A stretch of 64,000 nt of DNA from Bacteriovoracaceae bacterium (GCA_023954635.1 JAGSHI010000001.1:1-64000); one strand, 5' to 3'; positions 52,532 to 62,195 are shown, counted from the stretch's first letter. Program-made: numbers and translations. The notes: generated by a model not told the origin, from the sequence alone.

Positions 52532-53782
52532 TTAAGCGTCGTATCGTTTGAGTACCAATGATGAATTGGTCCCACCAAAACCAAAAGAATTATTAAGAAC
52601 ATAATCAACTTGTTTTTTTATGGCCTTATTTGGAATGTAGTTAAGATCACATTGTGGATCTTGATCATTCAAATTAATTGTTGGAGGTAAAACTCCAGTG
52701 TGAAGGGCCATTGTACAAAAGACAGATTCAATTCCACCAGCGGCACCAAGTAGGTGGCCAGTCATACTCTTAGTTGAACTTACATACATATTGTAAGCAT
52801 GATCTTCAAAAGTTCTCTTTACTGCATTGGTTTCACCAACATCTCCAAGAGGTGTTGAAGTTCCATGAGCATTTACGTAGCCAATATCGCTTGGCTTAAT
52901 ACCTGCAAACTCAATTGCTTGAGTCATACATCTATAAGCACCTTCTCCATCTGGGTGTGGAGCAGTGATATGGTGAGCATCAGAAGTTGCTCCATGTCCT
53001 ACTACTTCAGCATAAATGGTTGCACCTCTTTCTACTGCCTTGTCATAGTTTTCTAAAACTAAAATTCCAGAACCTTCACCCATAACAAAACCGTCTCGAC
53101 CAGTATCAAAAGGTCTTGAAGCTGTCGCCGGATCATCATTTCTTTTTGAAAGTGCTTTCATTGAGATGAAACCTTGCATAGGCAAATCAGTGATCACTGA
53201 CTCGGCTCCGCCGGTTACCATAACGTCTTGTCTTCCAAGCATAATTTCATATGCTGCTGATGAAATAGCATGAGCAGCTGATGCACAAGCAGAAGCAACT
53301 GTATAATTTAACCCTTTCATTCCAAGTTGAATTGAAAGAAGTCCTGTAACCATATTAGGAATTACTGATGGAATGAAAAAAGGAGAAACTCTTCTTGGCC
53401 CTCTATCCATCATTGTTTTATGAGATCTCAAAATCTCTGGGAAACCACCCATTCCAACACCCATGATTGAACCAATTCGAGTTGGATCGTAAGGGTTGTT
53501 TTGATCGAGACCAGATTTTTTCCAGGCCTCATGACTAGCAGCTAATCCAAAGTGGATAAACCGGTCATACCTAGGCTGTTCTCTTTCTGAAAGTACATCA
53601 TCAGAAAGTTTAAAATTTTTAACCTCTCCTGCAATTTGTACTGCGAGGTGAGACATGTCCATTTGTTCTATTTTTGAAATTCCGGGATTTCCGGCCGTGA
53701 TGCTTTCCCATGTCTCTTCAAGATTGTGTCCATTGCTACAAACTATTCCAAGACCTGTGATCGCTACTCGATTTGTCTTCAT
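52532..53782 (-). CDS. fabF: 3-oxoacyl-ACP synthase II
   Basis: 416 aa. Elongates acyl-ACP with malonyl-ACP in fatty-acid synthesis. Active site Cys166 in VASACASAAHAI, His residues in NAHGTSTPLGD and GHLLGAAG, and the C-terminal NNSFGFGGTNSSLV. The FabF branch (rather than FabB) is supported by length and PRRVSPFFIPS. Lies 97 bases after acpP; a strong hairpin terminator between them probably lowers its expression relative to acpP. Confidence 0.98.
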   Translation of the reverse strand: MKTNRVAITGLGIVCSNGHNLEETWESITAGNPGISKIEQMDMSHLAVQIAGEVKNFKLSDDVLSEREQPRYDRFIHFGLAASHEAWKKSGLDQNNPYDPTRIGSIMGVGMGGFPEILRSHKTMMDRGPRRVSPFFIPSVIPNMVTGLLSIQLGMKGLNYTVASACASAAHAISSAAYEIMLGRQDVMVTGGAESVITDLPMQGFISMKALSKRNDDPATASRPFDTGRDGFVMGEGSGILVLENYDKAVERGATIYAEVVGHGATSDAHHITAPHPDGEGAYRCMTQAIEFAGIKPSDIGYVNAHGTSTPLGDVGETNAVKRTFEDHAYNMYVSSTKSMTGHLLGAAGGIESVFCTMALHTGVLPPTINLNDQDPQCDLNYIPNKAIKKQVDYVLNNSFGFGGTNSSLVLKRYDA

Positions 53783-53840
53783 GTTTTCCTTCCTGATTTT
53801 GATTCTTAAAAGATCAAATACTAATCAAGTCGTTACCAAG

Positions 53841-53864
53841 AAAAAAGGCTCCGAAAGGAGCCTT
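53841..53864 (-). terminator. Rho-independent terminator between acpP and fabF
   Basis: On the minus strand: AAGGCTCC, TTTC loop, GGAGCCTT, then TTTT. It follows the acpP stop by 16 bases. Partial read-through would give more acyl carrier protein than FabF, a known arrangement. Confidence 0.9.
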
Positions 53865-53879
53865 GAAACTTTCGAATTG

Positions 53880-54101
53880 TTACTTCTTTTCGAGATATCC
53901 GACTACGTCTTTTACAGACTTAAGTCCTTCAGCGTCCTCTTCAGGTATTTCAACACCAAACTCGTCTTCCATCTTCATCATAAGTTCTACGATGTCGAGT
54001 GAATCAAGATTGAGGTCATCAACGAATGAAGTCTCTCCACTGATTTTTGTTTTGTCGATTTTTGTCGCTTCAGAGATAAGGTTGATTACTTTCTCTTCCA
54101 T
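53880..54101 (-). CDS. acpP: Acyl carrier protein
   Basis: 73 aa from the ATG at 54101 (MEEKV), preceded by GAAGGAG. The phosphopantetheine Ser34 is in [11 protein letters not shown]. Acidic, four-helix, typical ACP. It carries intermediates of fatty-acid synthesis and lies between fabG and fabF as in many bacteria. Confidence 0.98.
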   Translation of the reverse strand: MEEKVINLISEATKIDKTKISGETSFVDDLNLDSLDIVELMMKMEDEFGVEIPEEDAEGLKSVKDVVGYLEKK

Positions 54102-54133
54102 AGTTGTCTCCTTCAATTATTATTCGGCTTTAA

Positions 54134-54898
54134 TTAAATATATAAACCGCCATCTATTTTTATTATTTCACCAGTTAAATAAGCAGATGCCTTGGATAGC
54201 AAAAAGCTCACAAGATTGGCCACCTCTGAAGTGGTCCCAAATCTATTTAAAGGTATCGAAGAAAGATACGTTTCTTTTACCTTTTCATCAAGACTATCTG
54301 TCATATCTGTAGCAATAAATCCCGGGCATATTGCGTTGCATCTTACATTTTTACTCGCTAACTCTTTGGCATAGGATTTTGTGAACCCTAACATTCCTGC
54401 TTTTGACGCAGCGTATGCTATTTGGCCAGGGTTGCCCATCAGGCCCACAATAGAGCTGATATTCACAATAGAGACGTCTTCTGCTCTCAGGAATGATCTA
54501 GAGAGGATCTGAGTCAGCATAATAGCTCCTCTAAGGTTGGTATCTAGAACTTGTTGAAGTTCTTCTTCTTTAAGTCTTAGAACCAACGTATCTCTAGATA
54601 TTCCTGCATTGTTAACCACTCCAGTTATGGCGCCGTTCTCTTTAACAAAAGTTTCAAGCGACTCTTTCATTGTTGCAGTGTCCGTAATATCAAACTTTAG
54701 GGGAGTGGCATCGCTTGCTCCAAGTTCTTTTAACTTAACTTGAAGTTCTTCAGCTTGGGCCTCTTTTCCTTCTCTAAAGTTGAAAATGACATGAGCCCCT
54801 TGAGCGGCCAAAGATTCAGCCAACGCTCTTCCGATTCCTCTTGTGGCCCCTGTAACGAGAATTTTTTTATCTTTTAAATCATTATATGTCGCAATCAT
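54134..54898 (-). CDS. fabG: 3-oxoacyl-ACP reductase
   Basis: 254 aa SDR. GATRGIGRALAESL is the NADPH-binding motif, NNAGI follows, the catalytic Ser is in NISSIVG and Tyr/Lys in YAASKAG; the C-terminus GEIIKIDGGLYI is typical of FabG. It reduces the keto group in each elongation cycle. Nine bases separate it from fabD. Confidence 0.97.
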   Translation of the reverse strand: MIATYNDLKDKKILVTGATRGIGRALAESLAAQGAHVIFNFREGKEAQAEELQVKLKELGASDATPLKFDITDTATMKESLETFVKENGAITGVVNNAGISRDTLVLRLKEEELQQVLDTNLRGAIMLTQILSRSFLRAEDVSIVNISSIVGLMGNPGQIAYAASKAGMLGFTKSYAKELASKNVRCNAICPGFIATDMTDSLDEKVKETYLSSIPLNRFGTTSEVANLVSFLLSKASAYLTGEIIKIDGGLYI

Positions 54899-54907
54899 CT
54901 TTACTCC

Positions 54908-55855
54908 TTACAGTTCTTTGACATCGTCAAAAGCACCATCTTTATCTAGAGAAATGACTTTTATCCCTCTATTAATTTTTCGAACGAGTCCCATTAGTAC
55001 TCTTCCTGGTCCAACTTCTAGACAAACAGTGTCCTCCGGAAGTGATTGAATACTTTGAGTCCAAAGAACACTCCCATCAACTTGTTTGAAAAGATTTTCT
55101 TTTATGACCTCAGGATCTGTTCCTGCCCCATATTCTTTAGCATCAATATTTGCCACATATGGAATTTCATTTTTATTAAAAGTGAAACTTCCAAAAGCTT
55201 CATTCAATTTTTTAGCAGCAGGCTCCATGAGAGAAGAATGAAATGGAGCAGAGACTTGTAGTTCAACTGCTCTATAAGGGTCACTATGATTCTCTTCAAT
55301 CCACTTTATAGCTTTGTCACATGCTTCTGCTTCTCCACTAATAACGATTTGATTAGGTTCATTAAAGTTTGCTGGCATAACTTTCGCATTTTCAGTTGAA
55401 GCAGCATCACAAGCTTTTCTAATCGTATCTTCTGGAACTTTCATTACAGCGTACATTTTGCCTTTCCCTTCAGGGACAGCTTCTTGCATAAATTTCCCTC
55501 GAAGATTCACGGCCTTTAGGGCGTCTTCAAAAGAGATAACTCCTGCTGAAACGAGAGCAGCATATTCTCCTACAGAGTGACCTAAAACACGGTCAATCTT
55601 TATTCCCTTCTCATCAAGAATATTTTTCACTTTTTGAAAAAGAGCAACTGAATGAGCGAGAATGGCAGGTTGAGTATTTTCTGTGAGTTTTAGATCTTCT
55701 TCTGGACCTTCAAACATTAAAGTTGAAAGTGAAAAACCTAGGGCCTCATTGGCCTTTTCAAAAAGTTCATAAGAAGGGGAACCTTCAAGGGCTTTTCCCA
55801 TTCCAACATATTGAGTCCCTTGACCAGGGAATAAAAGTGTAACTGATTTTGTCAT
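54908..55855 (-). CDS. fabD: Malonyl-CoA:ACP transacylase
   Basis: 315 aa. FPGQGTQYVGMG near the start, nucleophile Ser94 in GHSVGEYAAL, catalytic His in SAPFHSSLM and a conserved Arg in LRGKFMQEA. Loads malonate on ACP. Follows fabH by 14 bases. Confidence 0.97.
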   Translation of the reverse strand: MTKSVTLLFPGQGTQYVGMGKALEGSPSYELFEKANEALGFSLSTLMFEGPEEDLKLTENTQPAILAHSVALFQKVKNILDEKGIKIDRVLGHSVGEYAALVSAGVISFEDALKAVNLRGKFMQEAVPEGKGKMYAVMKVPEDTIRKACDAASTENAKVMPANFNEPNQIVISGEAEACDKAIKWIEENHSDPYRAVELQVSAPFHSSLMEPAAKKLNEAFGSFTFNKNEIPYVANIDAKEYGAGTDPEVIKENLFKQVDGSVLWTQSIQSLPEDTVCLEVGPGRVLMGLVRKINRGIKVISLDKDGAFDDVKEL

Positions 55856-55869
55856 TAAAGACTCCTGGG

Positions 55870-56871
55870 TTAGTAGCGCAACAGAGTCGCTCCATGAGTT
55901 AAACCTGCTCCAAAGGCATCAAAGAGAACGATATCTCCACGTTTGATTCGTCCATCTTTAATAGCTTCGTGAAAGGCCATAGGTACAGTTGCGGCTGAAG
56001 TATTAGCATACTTATCGATATTAACAATCACCTTTTCCATAGGTGCACCCAACATTTTTGCTGTTGTCTCGATGATTCTTATATTTGCTTGATGAGGAAC
56101 AATCCAATCCACATCATCTAGAGTCATTTCTGCCATGGCTAAAACTTTCTTTGCATTTTTTGCAAGAGTTCTTGTGGCGACCTTAAACATTTCTGTTCCC
56201 TTCATTTGCATGAAGTGTTCTCTATTTATAATGATATCTGGAGTTAAGGGTTGAACGGCTCCTCCAACGGTCTGTTGAAAAAATTCTTTTCCTGACCCGT
56301 CAGCTCCTAGGCAAGACGCTAGAATTTCTGGACCATCACTACTCTCGTCTTCAGATCTTCCCACTACGGCGACACCGCAACCATCTCCAAAAAGGATACA
56401 TATTCTTCTGTCTTTCCAATCAACTTCTTGAGAAAGCATTTCAGAACCAACAACTAAAACATTTTTCATTAGTCCTGTTTTAATCATGGTGTCTGCCATA
56501 TTAACTCCGTAAACAAATCCGGAGCAGGCAGCCGCTATATCTAAACATGCACATTGATTTTTAATTCCAAGTTTTGTTTGAAGAATTGAAGCAGAGTTTG
56601 GAAGCTTCATATCTGGAGTTACTGAAGCAAAGAGGATCATATCCAAATCTTCAGGCTCTAGGTTAGCATCTTTTAAGGCATCGAGAGTTGCATTGTAGGC
56701 CATGTCACTCGGGAACTCCCCACCTTCATTACTACAAATATGCCTTTGCCGAATACCCGTTCTTTCATATATCCATTCGTCATTTGTCTCAACGACCTCA
56801 GCAAGATCATTGTTAGTCATAACTTTTTTAGGAACAAACATTCCTGTTCCAAGAATTTTCGTTTTGTGCAT
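55870..56871 (-). CDS. fabH: 3-oxoacyl-ACP synthase III
   Basis: 333 aa from the ATG at 56871 (MHKTKILG). The in-frame ATG at 56886 directly abuts the T-run of a terminator and has no ribosome-binding site, whereas GAGG lies five bases before 56871. Cys116 is in IAAACSGFVYG, with His in VPHQANIRI and Asn in KYANTSAATVP. FabH starts fatty-acid synthesis by condensing acetyl-CoA with malonyl-ACP. plsX, often between rpmF and fabH, is absent here. Confidence 0.96.
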   Translation of the reverse strand: MHKTKILGTGMFVPKKVMTNNDLAEVVETNDEWIYERTGIRQRHICSNEGGEFPSDMAYNATLDALKDANLEPEDLDMILFASVTPDMKLPNSASILQTKLGIKNQCACLDIAAACSGFVYGVNMADTMIKTGLMKNVLVVGSEMLSQEVDWKDRRICILFGDGCGVAVVGRSEDESSDGPEILASCLGADGSGKEFFQQTVGGAVQPLTPDIIINREHFMQMKGTEMFKVATRTLAKNAKKVLAMAEMTLDDVDWIVPHQANIRIIETTAKMLGAPMEKVIVNIDKYANTSAATVPMAFHEAIKDGRIKRGDIVLFDAFGAGLTHGATLLRY

Positions 56872-56887
56872 ATTATCCTCTGCCATT

Positions 56888-56914
56888 AAAAAAAAGGGCC
56901 CTACTTGAGGGCCC
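56888..56914 (-). terminator. Strong terminator/attenuator between rpmF and fabH
   Basis: On the minus strand GGGCCCT, five-base loop, AGGGCCC, then eight T. It lies immediately before the first ATG of the fabH frame, so there is no room for a separate promoter downstream of it; fabH transcripts must read through or start inside or before it. Confidence 0.9.
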
Positions 56915-56969
56915 CGGCATATTTTTTTTTAATTTCTATCTTTTGACAAGTCTTTTTGTCGACAGGTTT

Positions 56970-57182
56970 TTACGCCTCGTCTTCAACCTCTTCTCTGTCA
57001 GCTTTCGTTTCGAAAACTTTTGTTCCTTTGTAAGTTCCAGATGGAGTTACACAATGTCTTAATGTAAGTTCTCCAGTTGTAGGATCTACTAGGATATTTC
57101 CTTTTTGGCTTAGTTTATGGTGTTGTCCACCTCTTCTCTTGCCTTTTCTTGATACACTTGTTTTCTTCTTAGGTACTGCCAT
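56970..57182 (-). CDS. rpmF: 50S ribosomal protein L32
   Basis: 70 aa from the ATG at 57182, with GGAG seven bases upstream. MAVPKKKTSVSRKGKRRG is the characteristic N-terminus. The zinc-binding Cys pairs of the C+ form are missing: only one Cys remains (RHCVTPSGTY), so this is a C-minus L32. The acidic tail ADREEVEDEA is longer than usual. First gene of the fatty-acid operon. Confidence 0.95.
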   Translation of the reverse strand: MAVPKKKTSVSRKGKRRGGQHHKLSQKGNILVDPTTGELTLRHCVTPSGTYKGTKVFETKADREEVEDEA

Positions 57183-57415
57183 TTCCAACTCCAGAAAATA
57201 TCTTCAACTTCAAATTAGTTTATTGAACATGAATCTTTACGCCACTAGGGGTGCTTATGCAAGTCTTTTTGCGTATCAGCATGAAATTTCATGGAGATAG
57301 ATTCATTTATTCACCCTTATCTGAGTAAATTCTTCGAGCTTGGCTTCCTTTGGAGTTACAGGATAGAATGGGGCGTTAGAAGATCAGAGCCTAAGATTGG
57401 GCCTTGGAGATCAGA

Positions 57416-57919
57416 ATGATTTATTTACTTTGCGGATTCATGGGAAGTGGTAAAAGCACACTTCTAAAAAAATTTTCCAAGAATACAAATACTTATCAAT
57501 GTTTTGATCTAGATGAAGAAATATTCAAAAAAGCCGGGCAAGGTTTTAAAAGTTTGGCCGAATTTATCGAGTCCAAAGGGTGGGACCATTTTAGACGCAG
57601 GGAGTCTGAAACTTTGGAAGAGTTTTTAAAATCGAGTCACGATACTGTCTTGGCCCTTGGAGGTGGAGCAGTAAGTGGAGTTAATGTCGCGAAAATAAAA
57701 GGGTTTAAAGAAGCCAGAATGGTTTACCTCAACTGCCCATTTGAAGTTTGCTTCGAACGAATAGCGGATGATAAATCGAGGCCGCTTGTGAAACTTGGAA
57801 AAGAGAAACTCCTAGATCTCTATAATGAAAGAGTCCCACTGTATGAATTGGCCCAAATACACCTGAGCTCTGAGCAATTGGCTAAAATTGAATCTCCTGA
57901 ACAGCTTTTGCAGTCCTAA
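57416..57919 (+). CDS. aroK: Shikimate kinase
   Basis: 167 aa from the ATG at 57416 (GGAG six bases upstream). Phosphorylates shikimate in aromatic amino-acid synthesis. P-loop GFMGSGKST near residue 7, substrate-binding Asp in FDLDEEI, Arg in FRRRE, and ALGGGAV. The C-terminal lid and Arg in YNERVPLYELA are present. Transcribed toward the regulator-like gene at 57969. Confidence 0.93.
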   Translation: MIYLLCGFMGSGKSTLLKKFSKNTNTYQCFDLDEEIFKKAGQGFKSLAEFIESKGWDHFRRRESETLEEFLKSSHDTVLALGGGAVSGVNVAKIKGFKEARMVYLNCPFEVCFERIADDKSRPLVKLGKEKLLDLYNERVPLYELAQIHLSSEQLAKIESPEQLLQS

Positions 57920-57968
57920 ATTAGACGAATTGCAGAAGATTGGGCATAATGGCAAAAAAGGTGATCTT

Positions 57969-59492
57969 ATGAACTGGAAGACCGAAAGAGAAAATGAAAG
58001 AGAAGAACTTGAGAACTTTGACAATCTCTCAGTAGCACTTCTTTTACCCGAAATTGAAGATGTGAAAGAAATTTCAGATATCTTTAGATCAATGGGTGTA
58101 ATTCCTCACTTTTATCAAGACTTAAAATCTTTTTGGCAGGGCGTTCTTGCTAAAATTCCTTCACTCGCTATTGTTGACGTAAGAAACATGAGTGAGGGTG
58201 AAAGACTTCTAAGAAATCATCCTTTTGTGAAATCAAATCAACTGCCACTTTGTTTTTATTATAATGAAGCTACAGTTCCTCTCGTCTTTTCAACTTTTGA
58301 AATTCCAAACTACGGACTTATTAAGAAAGAGACTAATCTTCGAGGACAGTTGAAATCAGTTCTTGTTCGATACAATAGAGACATGGCCGCTATTAAAAGA
58401 GATGAAAACTTCAAGCTGACTCAAGGAAAGCTTGAACGACAAGTAACATCGCTTTTGGGGGCAACTGAAAAATTTAAAGAAGAAAATTATTATCACGATT
58501 ACTTAAAATCTATAATTGATCGTTTTGAGGCCCATAGAGATGTTTACGACTTTTATAAAGTCTTAGAAAAATCATTTGATTCTATTAAAGAAGTGAGAGA
58601 GTGGGCCCTATTAGAACTATCTCAAAATGGACAGAGACTAGTTTCTCCAGAGTTAGAAAATGATAAATACAAAAAAATTCCTTCTCTATGGTTAGGTCAA
58701 GCTTGCCAATCTGGAATCCAGCAATTCGCCCAAAATATGGCGAACCAAATAGGATTAGATATGTTGGGCGGAGAAATTATGTCACTCATGATTAGAGGTC
58801 GACATGATTTACCGGATAAAGTTCTTCTTGTTAGGGCATGTGACGAAGAGTTTTTAAATAACTTTGACTGGGAGTCTTTAGAACTTCACATCTCAGGGAT
58901 CTACTGCAGACTTTTACTCCGAGAACAAAGAAGTGTCAAAGAGAGAGAGTCTCAACTCGTTCAACCATGGGAGCTTTTCTCTCTTATGGATAATGTAAAT
59001 TACGATAGCAAAAATGTTCTTGCAGCTGATGAATATACATTGATTGATTTAAATTTTTCAGGCCTCGTTGACTTTGTCAGAGACAAGCCTTCTGTTAGAT
59101 TTTACTGGCAGCAGTTTATAACAGAATTTTTTAACGGGTTTGATAATCAATATAAACTTTCTTATCGAACAAACTGCATGGGCGTAAACAATATTGGACT
59201 CGTGGCTACTGCTGAAAATGCAGAAAGAGTTTTTAGAAGTATGAAGGCATACGTCAGCCGATATCCATTTTGGAAATATTTTGAAGATGTGGATATAGTT
59301 CTCGCTAGAGATCTTGCACCAAAAATTCAGGTTGTTCCTTTCTCAAGTGATGCTTGGATGAATCATGTCGAAGGAAAAGTTCTTCATGGTGTAAGAGTGA
59401 AATCTCCTGAGCCAATAAACGTTGAAGAAAAAGTCATGCCACCTTTGAAAGAAGGATTCTTCATGGGATTTGATAAAAGCCCGGACCTCTAG
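57969..59492 (+). CDS. Protein with N-terminal receiver-like domain, unknown function
   Basis: 507 aa from the ATG at 57969, with AAGGTGAT as ribosome-binding site. Residues about 20-135 alternate like a receiver domain (VALLLPEIEDVKEISDIF, LAIVDVRN at the phospho-site position, PLCFYYN). A coiled-coil or helical linker follows (to about 230). The C-terminal 260 residues are globular and may hold a degenerate GGDEF-like or GAF-like domain (YTLIDLNFSGLVDFVRD, then ENAERVFRSMKAYVS), but the GGDEF signature is absent. No family assigned; regulatory role inferred. Two bases before alr. Confidence 0.6.
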   Translation: MNWKTERENEREELENFDNLSVALLLPEIEDVKEISDIFRSMGVIPHFYQDLKSFWQGVLAKIPSLAIVDVRNMSEGERLLRNHPFVKSNQLPLCFYYNEATVPLVFSTFEIPNYGLIKKETNLRGQLKSVLVRYNRDMAAIKRDENFKLTQGKLERQVTSLLGATEKFKEENYYHDYLKSIIDRFEAHRDVYDFYKVLEKSFDSIKEVREWALLELSQNGQRLVSPELENDKYKKIPSLWLGQACQSGIQQFAQNMANQIGLDMLGGEIMSLMIRGRHDLPDKVLLVRACDEEFLNNFDWESLELHISGIYCRLLLREQRSVKERESQLVQPWELFSLMDNVNYDSKNVLAADEYTLIDLNFSGLVDFVRDKPSVRFYWQQFITEFFNGFDNQYKLSYRTNCMGVNNIGLVATAENAERVFRSMKAYVSRYPFWKYFEDVDIVLARDLAPKIQVVPFSSDAWMNHVEGKVLHGVRVKSPEPINVEEKVMPPLKEGFFMGFDKSPDL

Positions 59493-59494
59493 AC

Positions 59495-60628
59495 ATGCGT
59501 TTTAGAAGTCGGCTTTTTGTAGATCTTTCAAAGTTCGAATCTAATTTCTCTTTATTAAAAGAAATTTGTCCCTCCAATGAAGTTCTTTTCATGGTTAAAG
59601 CGGATGCCTATGGACACGGAGCTGTCCCAATCGTTAGATTTTCATATAGTGAACTTGGAATAAAGGAATTTGGAACTGCTACCTTAGGAGAAGCTCTTCA
59701 GCTTCGCCAAGAAATTCCAGATGGAGAGTTCGAAATATATGTATTCTCAGATATACAAATTTACTTAAAAGAATGTGCTGAACAATATTTAAATAGAAGA
59801 ATTATCCCTGTTATTTCAAATAAAGAAGATCTTGATTACTTTTTGAAAAATAGTGAGTTTAAACACTTTCCCCTTACTCTAAAATTTAATACCGGTATGA
59901 ATCGTCTTGGCCTCGATATAGACCAAACCGAAGAAATTATTTTAGATATTAAAAAAAGCGGAAGAAAATCAATTTATCATTTAATGTCTCATTTCTCTTC
60001 GGCCTCATTAAGCATGAGCAAAAGTAAAAGAAATGTTCAACAATTAGAAAAGTTCGATAGTCTTAAAAATGATTTTCAAAGTGCTGGTATTGATGTTGAA
60101 AGAACATCTCTTTCAAACTCGGGGGCCATTGAGCAAAAGGGTGGTCTTAGTGAAACTCATGTTAGGCCAGGTCTAATGATGTACGGACCTTCAAGCCTTA
60201 TAAAACCAGAAAGACCTAATAGTTTTTGGAAAGGGGAGATAATCTCAAGACTTGAGACTTATATTATTAGAGTTTTTGAGGTCGATCGGGGGATGCCATT
60301 GGGTTACGGAGCAACTCCTTGTCCCGATGACGGTTTTGTCGCGATTATTGCTCTTGGTTATGGAGACGGATTTCTTACTCGTTTTCAGGGAGCGACCATT
60401 CCATATAAAGGTCATCTTGGAAAAATTGTGGGGCGAGTCAATATGGATATGGCCCAAGTGTTCTTTGATAAAAGTGCAGGGGAAGCTCTCAAAGCAGGTG
60501 AGGTCTTCACTGTTTGGGATCATAACCCTGAGCGATTCCTAGATTTTGCCGAACAAACAGGAACAATTCCTTATGAGTTATTTTGTCTGCTGACTTCTCG
60601 TGTCCCAAGGACCTATAATTTAGATTAA
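59495..60628 (+). CDS. alr: Alanine racemase
   Basis: 377 aa, normal size. Interconverts L- and D-alanine for peptidoglycan. PLP-binding Lys35 in MVKADAYGHG, RVNMDMAQV, GYGATPCPDDG with the catalytic Tyr and GYGDGFLTRF. Two bases after the receiver-like gene. Confidence 0.96.
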   Translation: MRFRSRLFVDLSKFESNFSLLKEICPSNEVLFMVKADAYGHGAVPIVRFSYSELGIKEFGTATLGEALQLRQEIPDGEFEIYVFSDIQIYLKECAEQYLNRRIIPVISNKEDLDYFLKNSEFKHFPLTLKFNTGMNRLGLDIDQTEEIILDIKKSGRKSIYHLMSHFSSASLSMSKSKRNVQQLEKFDSLKNDFQSAGIDVERTSLSNSGAIEQKGGLSETHVRPGLMMYGPSSLIKPERPNSFWKGEIISRLETYIIRVFEVDRGMPLGYGATPCPDDGFVAIIALGYGDGFLTRFQGATIPYKGHLGKIVGRVNMDMAQVFFDKSAGEALKAGEVFTVWDHNPERFLDFAEQTGTIPYELFCLLTSRVPRTYNLD

Positions 60629-60649
60629 GTTCTATTCAAGGAGAGAAGA

Positions 60650-61447
60650 TTGAACTTGGCAAGCCTTGGGCGAACCTATACCGAAAAGTTAGGAGCAGCG
60701 ATTATCGAATCCATAGATGGGTTGGGATCTGTTTCTCGTTTTGGTTCAAAATTTTTCTATTGGTTTTTAAAACCACCTTTTCGAATAAATATATTAATGC
60801 AGCAATTATATTTTATTGGAAATAAAAGTCTCTTTATCATCTGTCTCGCAGGGGGCTTCACTGGAATGGTGATGGCCTATCAAGTTTACTTCGGTTTTAA
60901 ATTGATTTCAGTGGACTCCTTAGTTGGTCCTGTTGTTTCTATTACACTCGCGAGAGAGCTTGGTCCTGTTCTAACTGGACTCATTGTTGCTGGCCGTGCA
61001 GGAGCAGCAATGGCTGCACAGATTGGAACGATGAAAGTGACCGAGCAAGTTGATGCCTTAGAAGTAATGGGTATTGATTCATTTCAGTATTTAGCCGTAC
61101 CACGAATTATTGCAGGAACCATTTGTTTGCCAATGCTTTCAACAATCTTCTGTCTGGTTGGAAATGTTGGTTCATGGTTAGTCGGAACAAAAGCATTAAT
61201 GATTGATGAAGCAGTTTATTTGAATAAACTTGGAGAATTCATGTTTATGGAAGACATGATCCAAGGAATTATCAAGGCCTTCGTTTTTGGTTTTATTGTC
61301 GCTGTTATCGGTACTTACTTTGGCTTTACCGTAACCAAAGGTGCTGAGGGAGTCGGGCGTGGAACAAACTTGGCCGTGGTTTGGGGAATGATATCGGTAT
61401 TAATACTAGACTACTTTTTGACCAGCTTTTTGGTTCACATACTTTAA
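60650..61447 (+). CDS. mlaE: MlaE-type phospholipid transport permease
   Basis: 265 aa. TTG start at 60650, backed by AAGGAG a few bases upstream; no ATG competes. Five membrane segments, with the family blocks GFTGMVMAYQVYFGF, LARELGPVLTGLIVAGRAGAAMAAQIGTMKVTEQ and the AVWGMISV end. Inner-membrane subunit of the Mla ABC system, which moves phospholipids between inner and outer membrane. Confidence 0.95.
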   Translation: MNLASLGRTYTEKLGAAIIESIDGLGSVSRFGSKFFYWFLKPPFRINILMQQLYFIGNKSLFIICLAGGFTGMVMAYQVYFGFKLISVDSLVGPVVSITLARELGPVLTGLIVAGRAGAAMAAQIGTMKVTEQVDALEVMGIDSFQYLAVPRIIAGTICLPMLSTIFCLVGNVGSWLVGTKALMIDEAVYLNKLGEFMFMEDMIQGIIKAFVFGFIVAVIGTYFGFTVTKGAEGVGRGTNLAVVWGMISVLILDYFLTSFLVHIL

Positions 61448-61448
61448 T

Positions 61449-62195
61449 ATGATTGATCACATCGAAGATGCCATTCAAATTAACAATCTAACCAAAACGT
61501 TTGGTCCCCATACAATATTAAATGAATTAGATTTCAATATTGCTAAGGGAAAAATAACGACTATCTTGGGTTTCTCAGGAGCGGGGAAGTCGACTCTTTT
61601 GAAGCATATTCTTGGATTACTTCATCCTACTAGTGGTCAAATTGTGGTTCTGGGAAAAGATCTCGCCACATTAACCCCAATGCAACTAAGAGAGTTTAGA
61701 AGAAATTTTGGAATGCTTTTTCAATACGCAGCTCTTTTTGACTCTCGAACGGCCCACGGGAATGTTTCTTTTCCTCTTCACGAGTTTACAAATCTAGATG
61801 AAAAACAAATTGATGAGAGAGTCTCAGAATTATTGTTGAGCGTTGGAATTAATGAAGAGGCCTTTCATAGACTCCCTTCTGAACTGTCTGGCGGAATGCG
61901 TAAGAGGGTTGGCCTCGCAAGAGCATTGGCACTTTCTCCACAGATTATGCTTTATGATGAGCCGACAACTGGGCTTGATCCGATTACGACAAAAATGGTG
62001 AACGATCTTATTGTTGAAACACATGAGAAAAACCGAGGAATGACCTCTATTATTATTAGTCACGATATAAAAGCAACTTTAGAGATTTCCGACTTTATTG
62101 CTTTTTTGGATCGTGGTAGCATTGTTGAGTACTTACCAGTTTCAGAATTTAAAAAATCGACGAACCCAATAGTTCAAGAGTTTTTAAATCTGTAA
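61449..62195 (+). CDS. mlaF: MlaF-type ABC ATPase
   Basis: 248 aa. Walker A GFSGAGKST (41-49), signature LSGGMRKRVGLARAL, Walker B MLYDEPTTGLDP and switch ISHD. The GGMRKRV motif is typical of MlaF. ATG one base after the mlaE stop. Confidence 0.96.
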   Translation: MIDHIEDAIQINNLTKTFGPHTILNELDFNIAKGKITTILGFSGAGKSTLLKHILGLLHPTSGQIVVLGKDLATLTPMQLREFRRNFGMLFQYAALFDSRTAHGNVSFPLHEFTNLDEKQIDERVSELLLSVGINEEAFHRLPSELSGGMRKRVGLARALALSPQIMLYDEPTTGLDPITTKMVNDLIVETHEKNRGMTSIIISHDIKATLEISDFIAFLDRGSIVEYLPVSEFKKSTNPIVQEFLNL

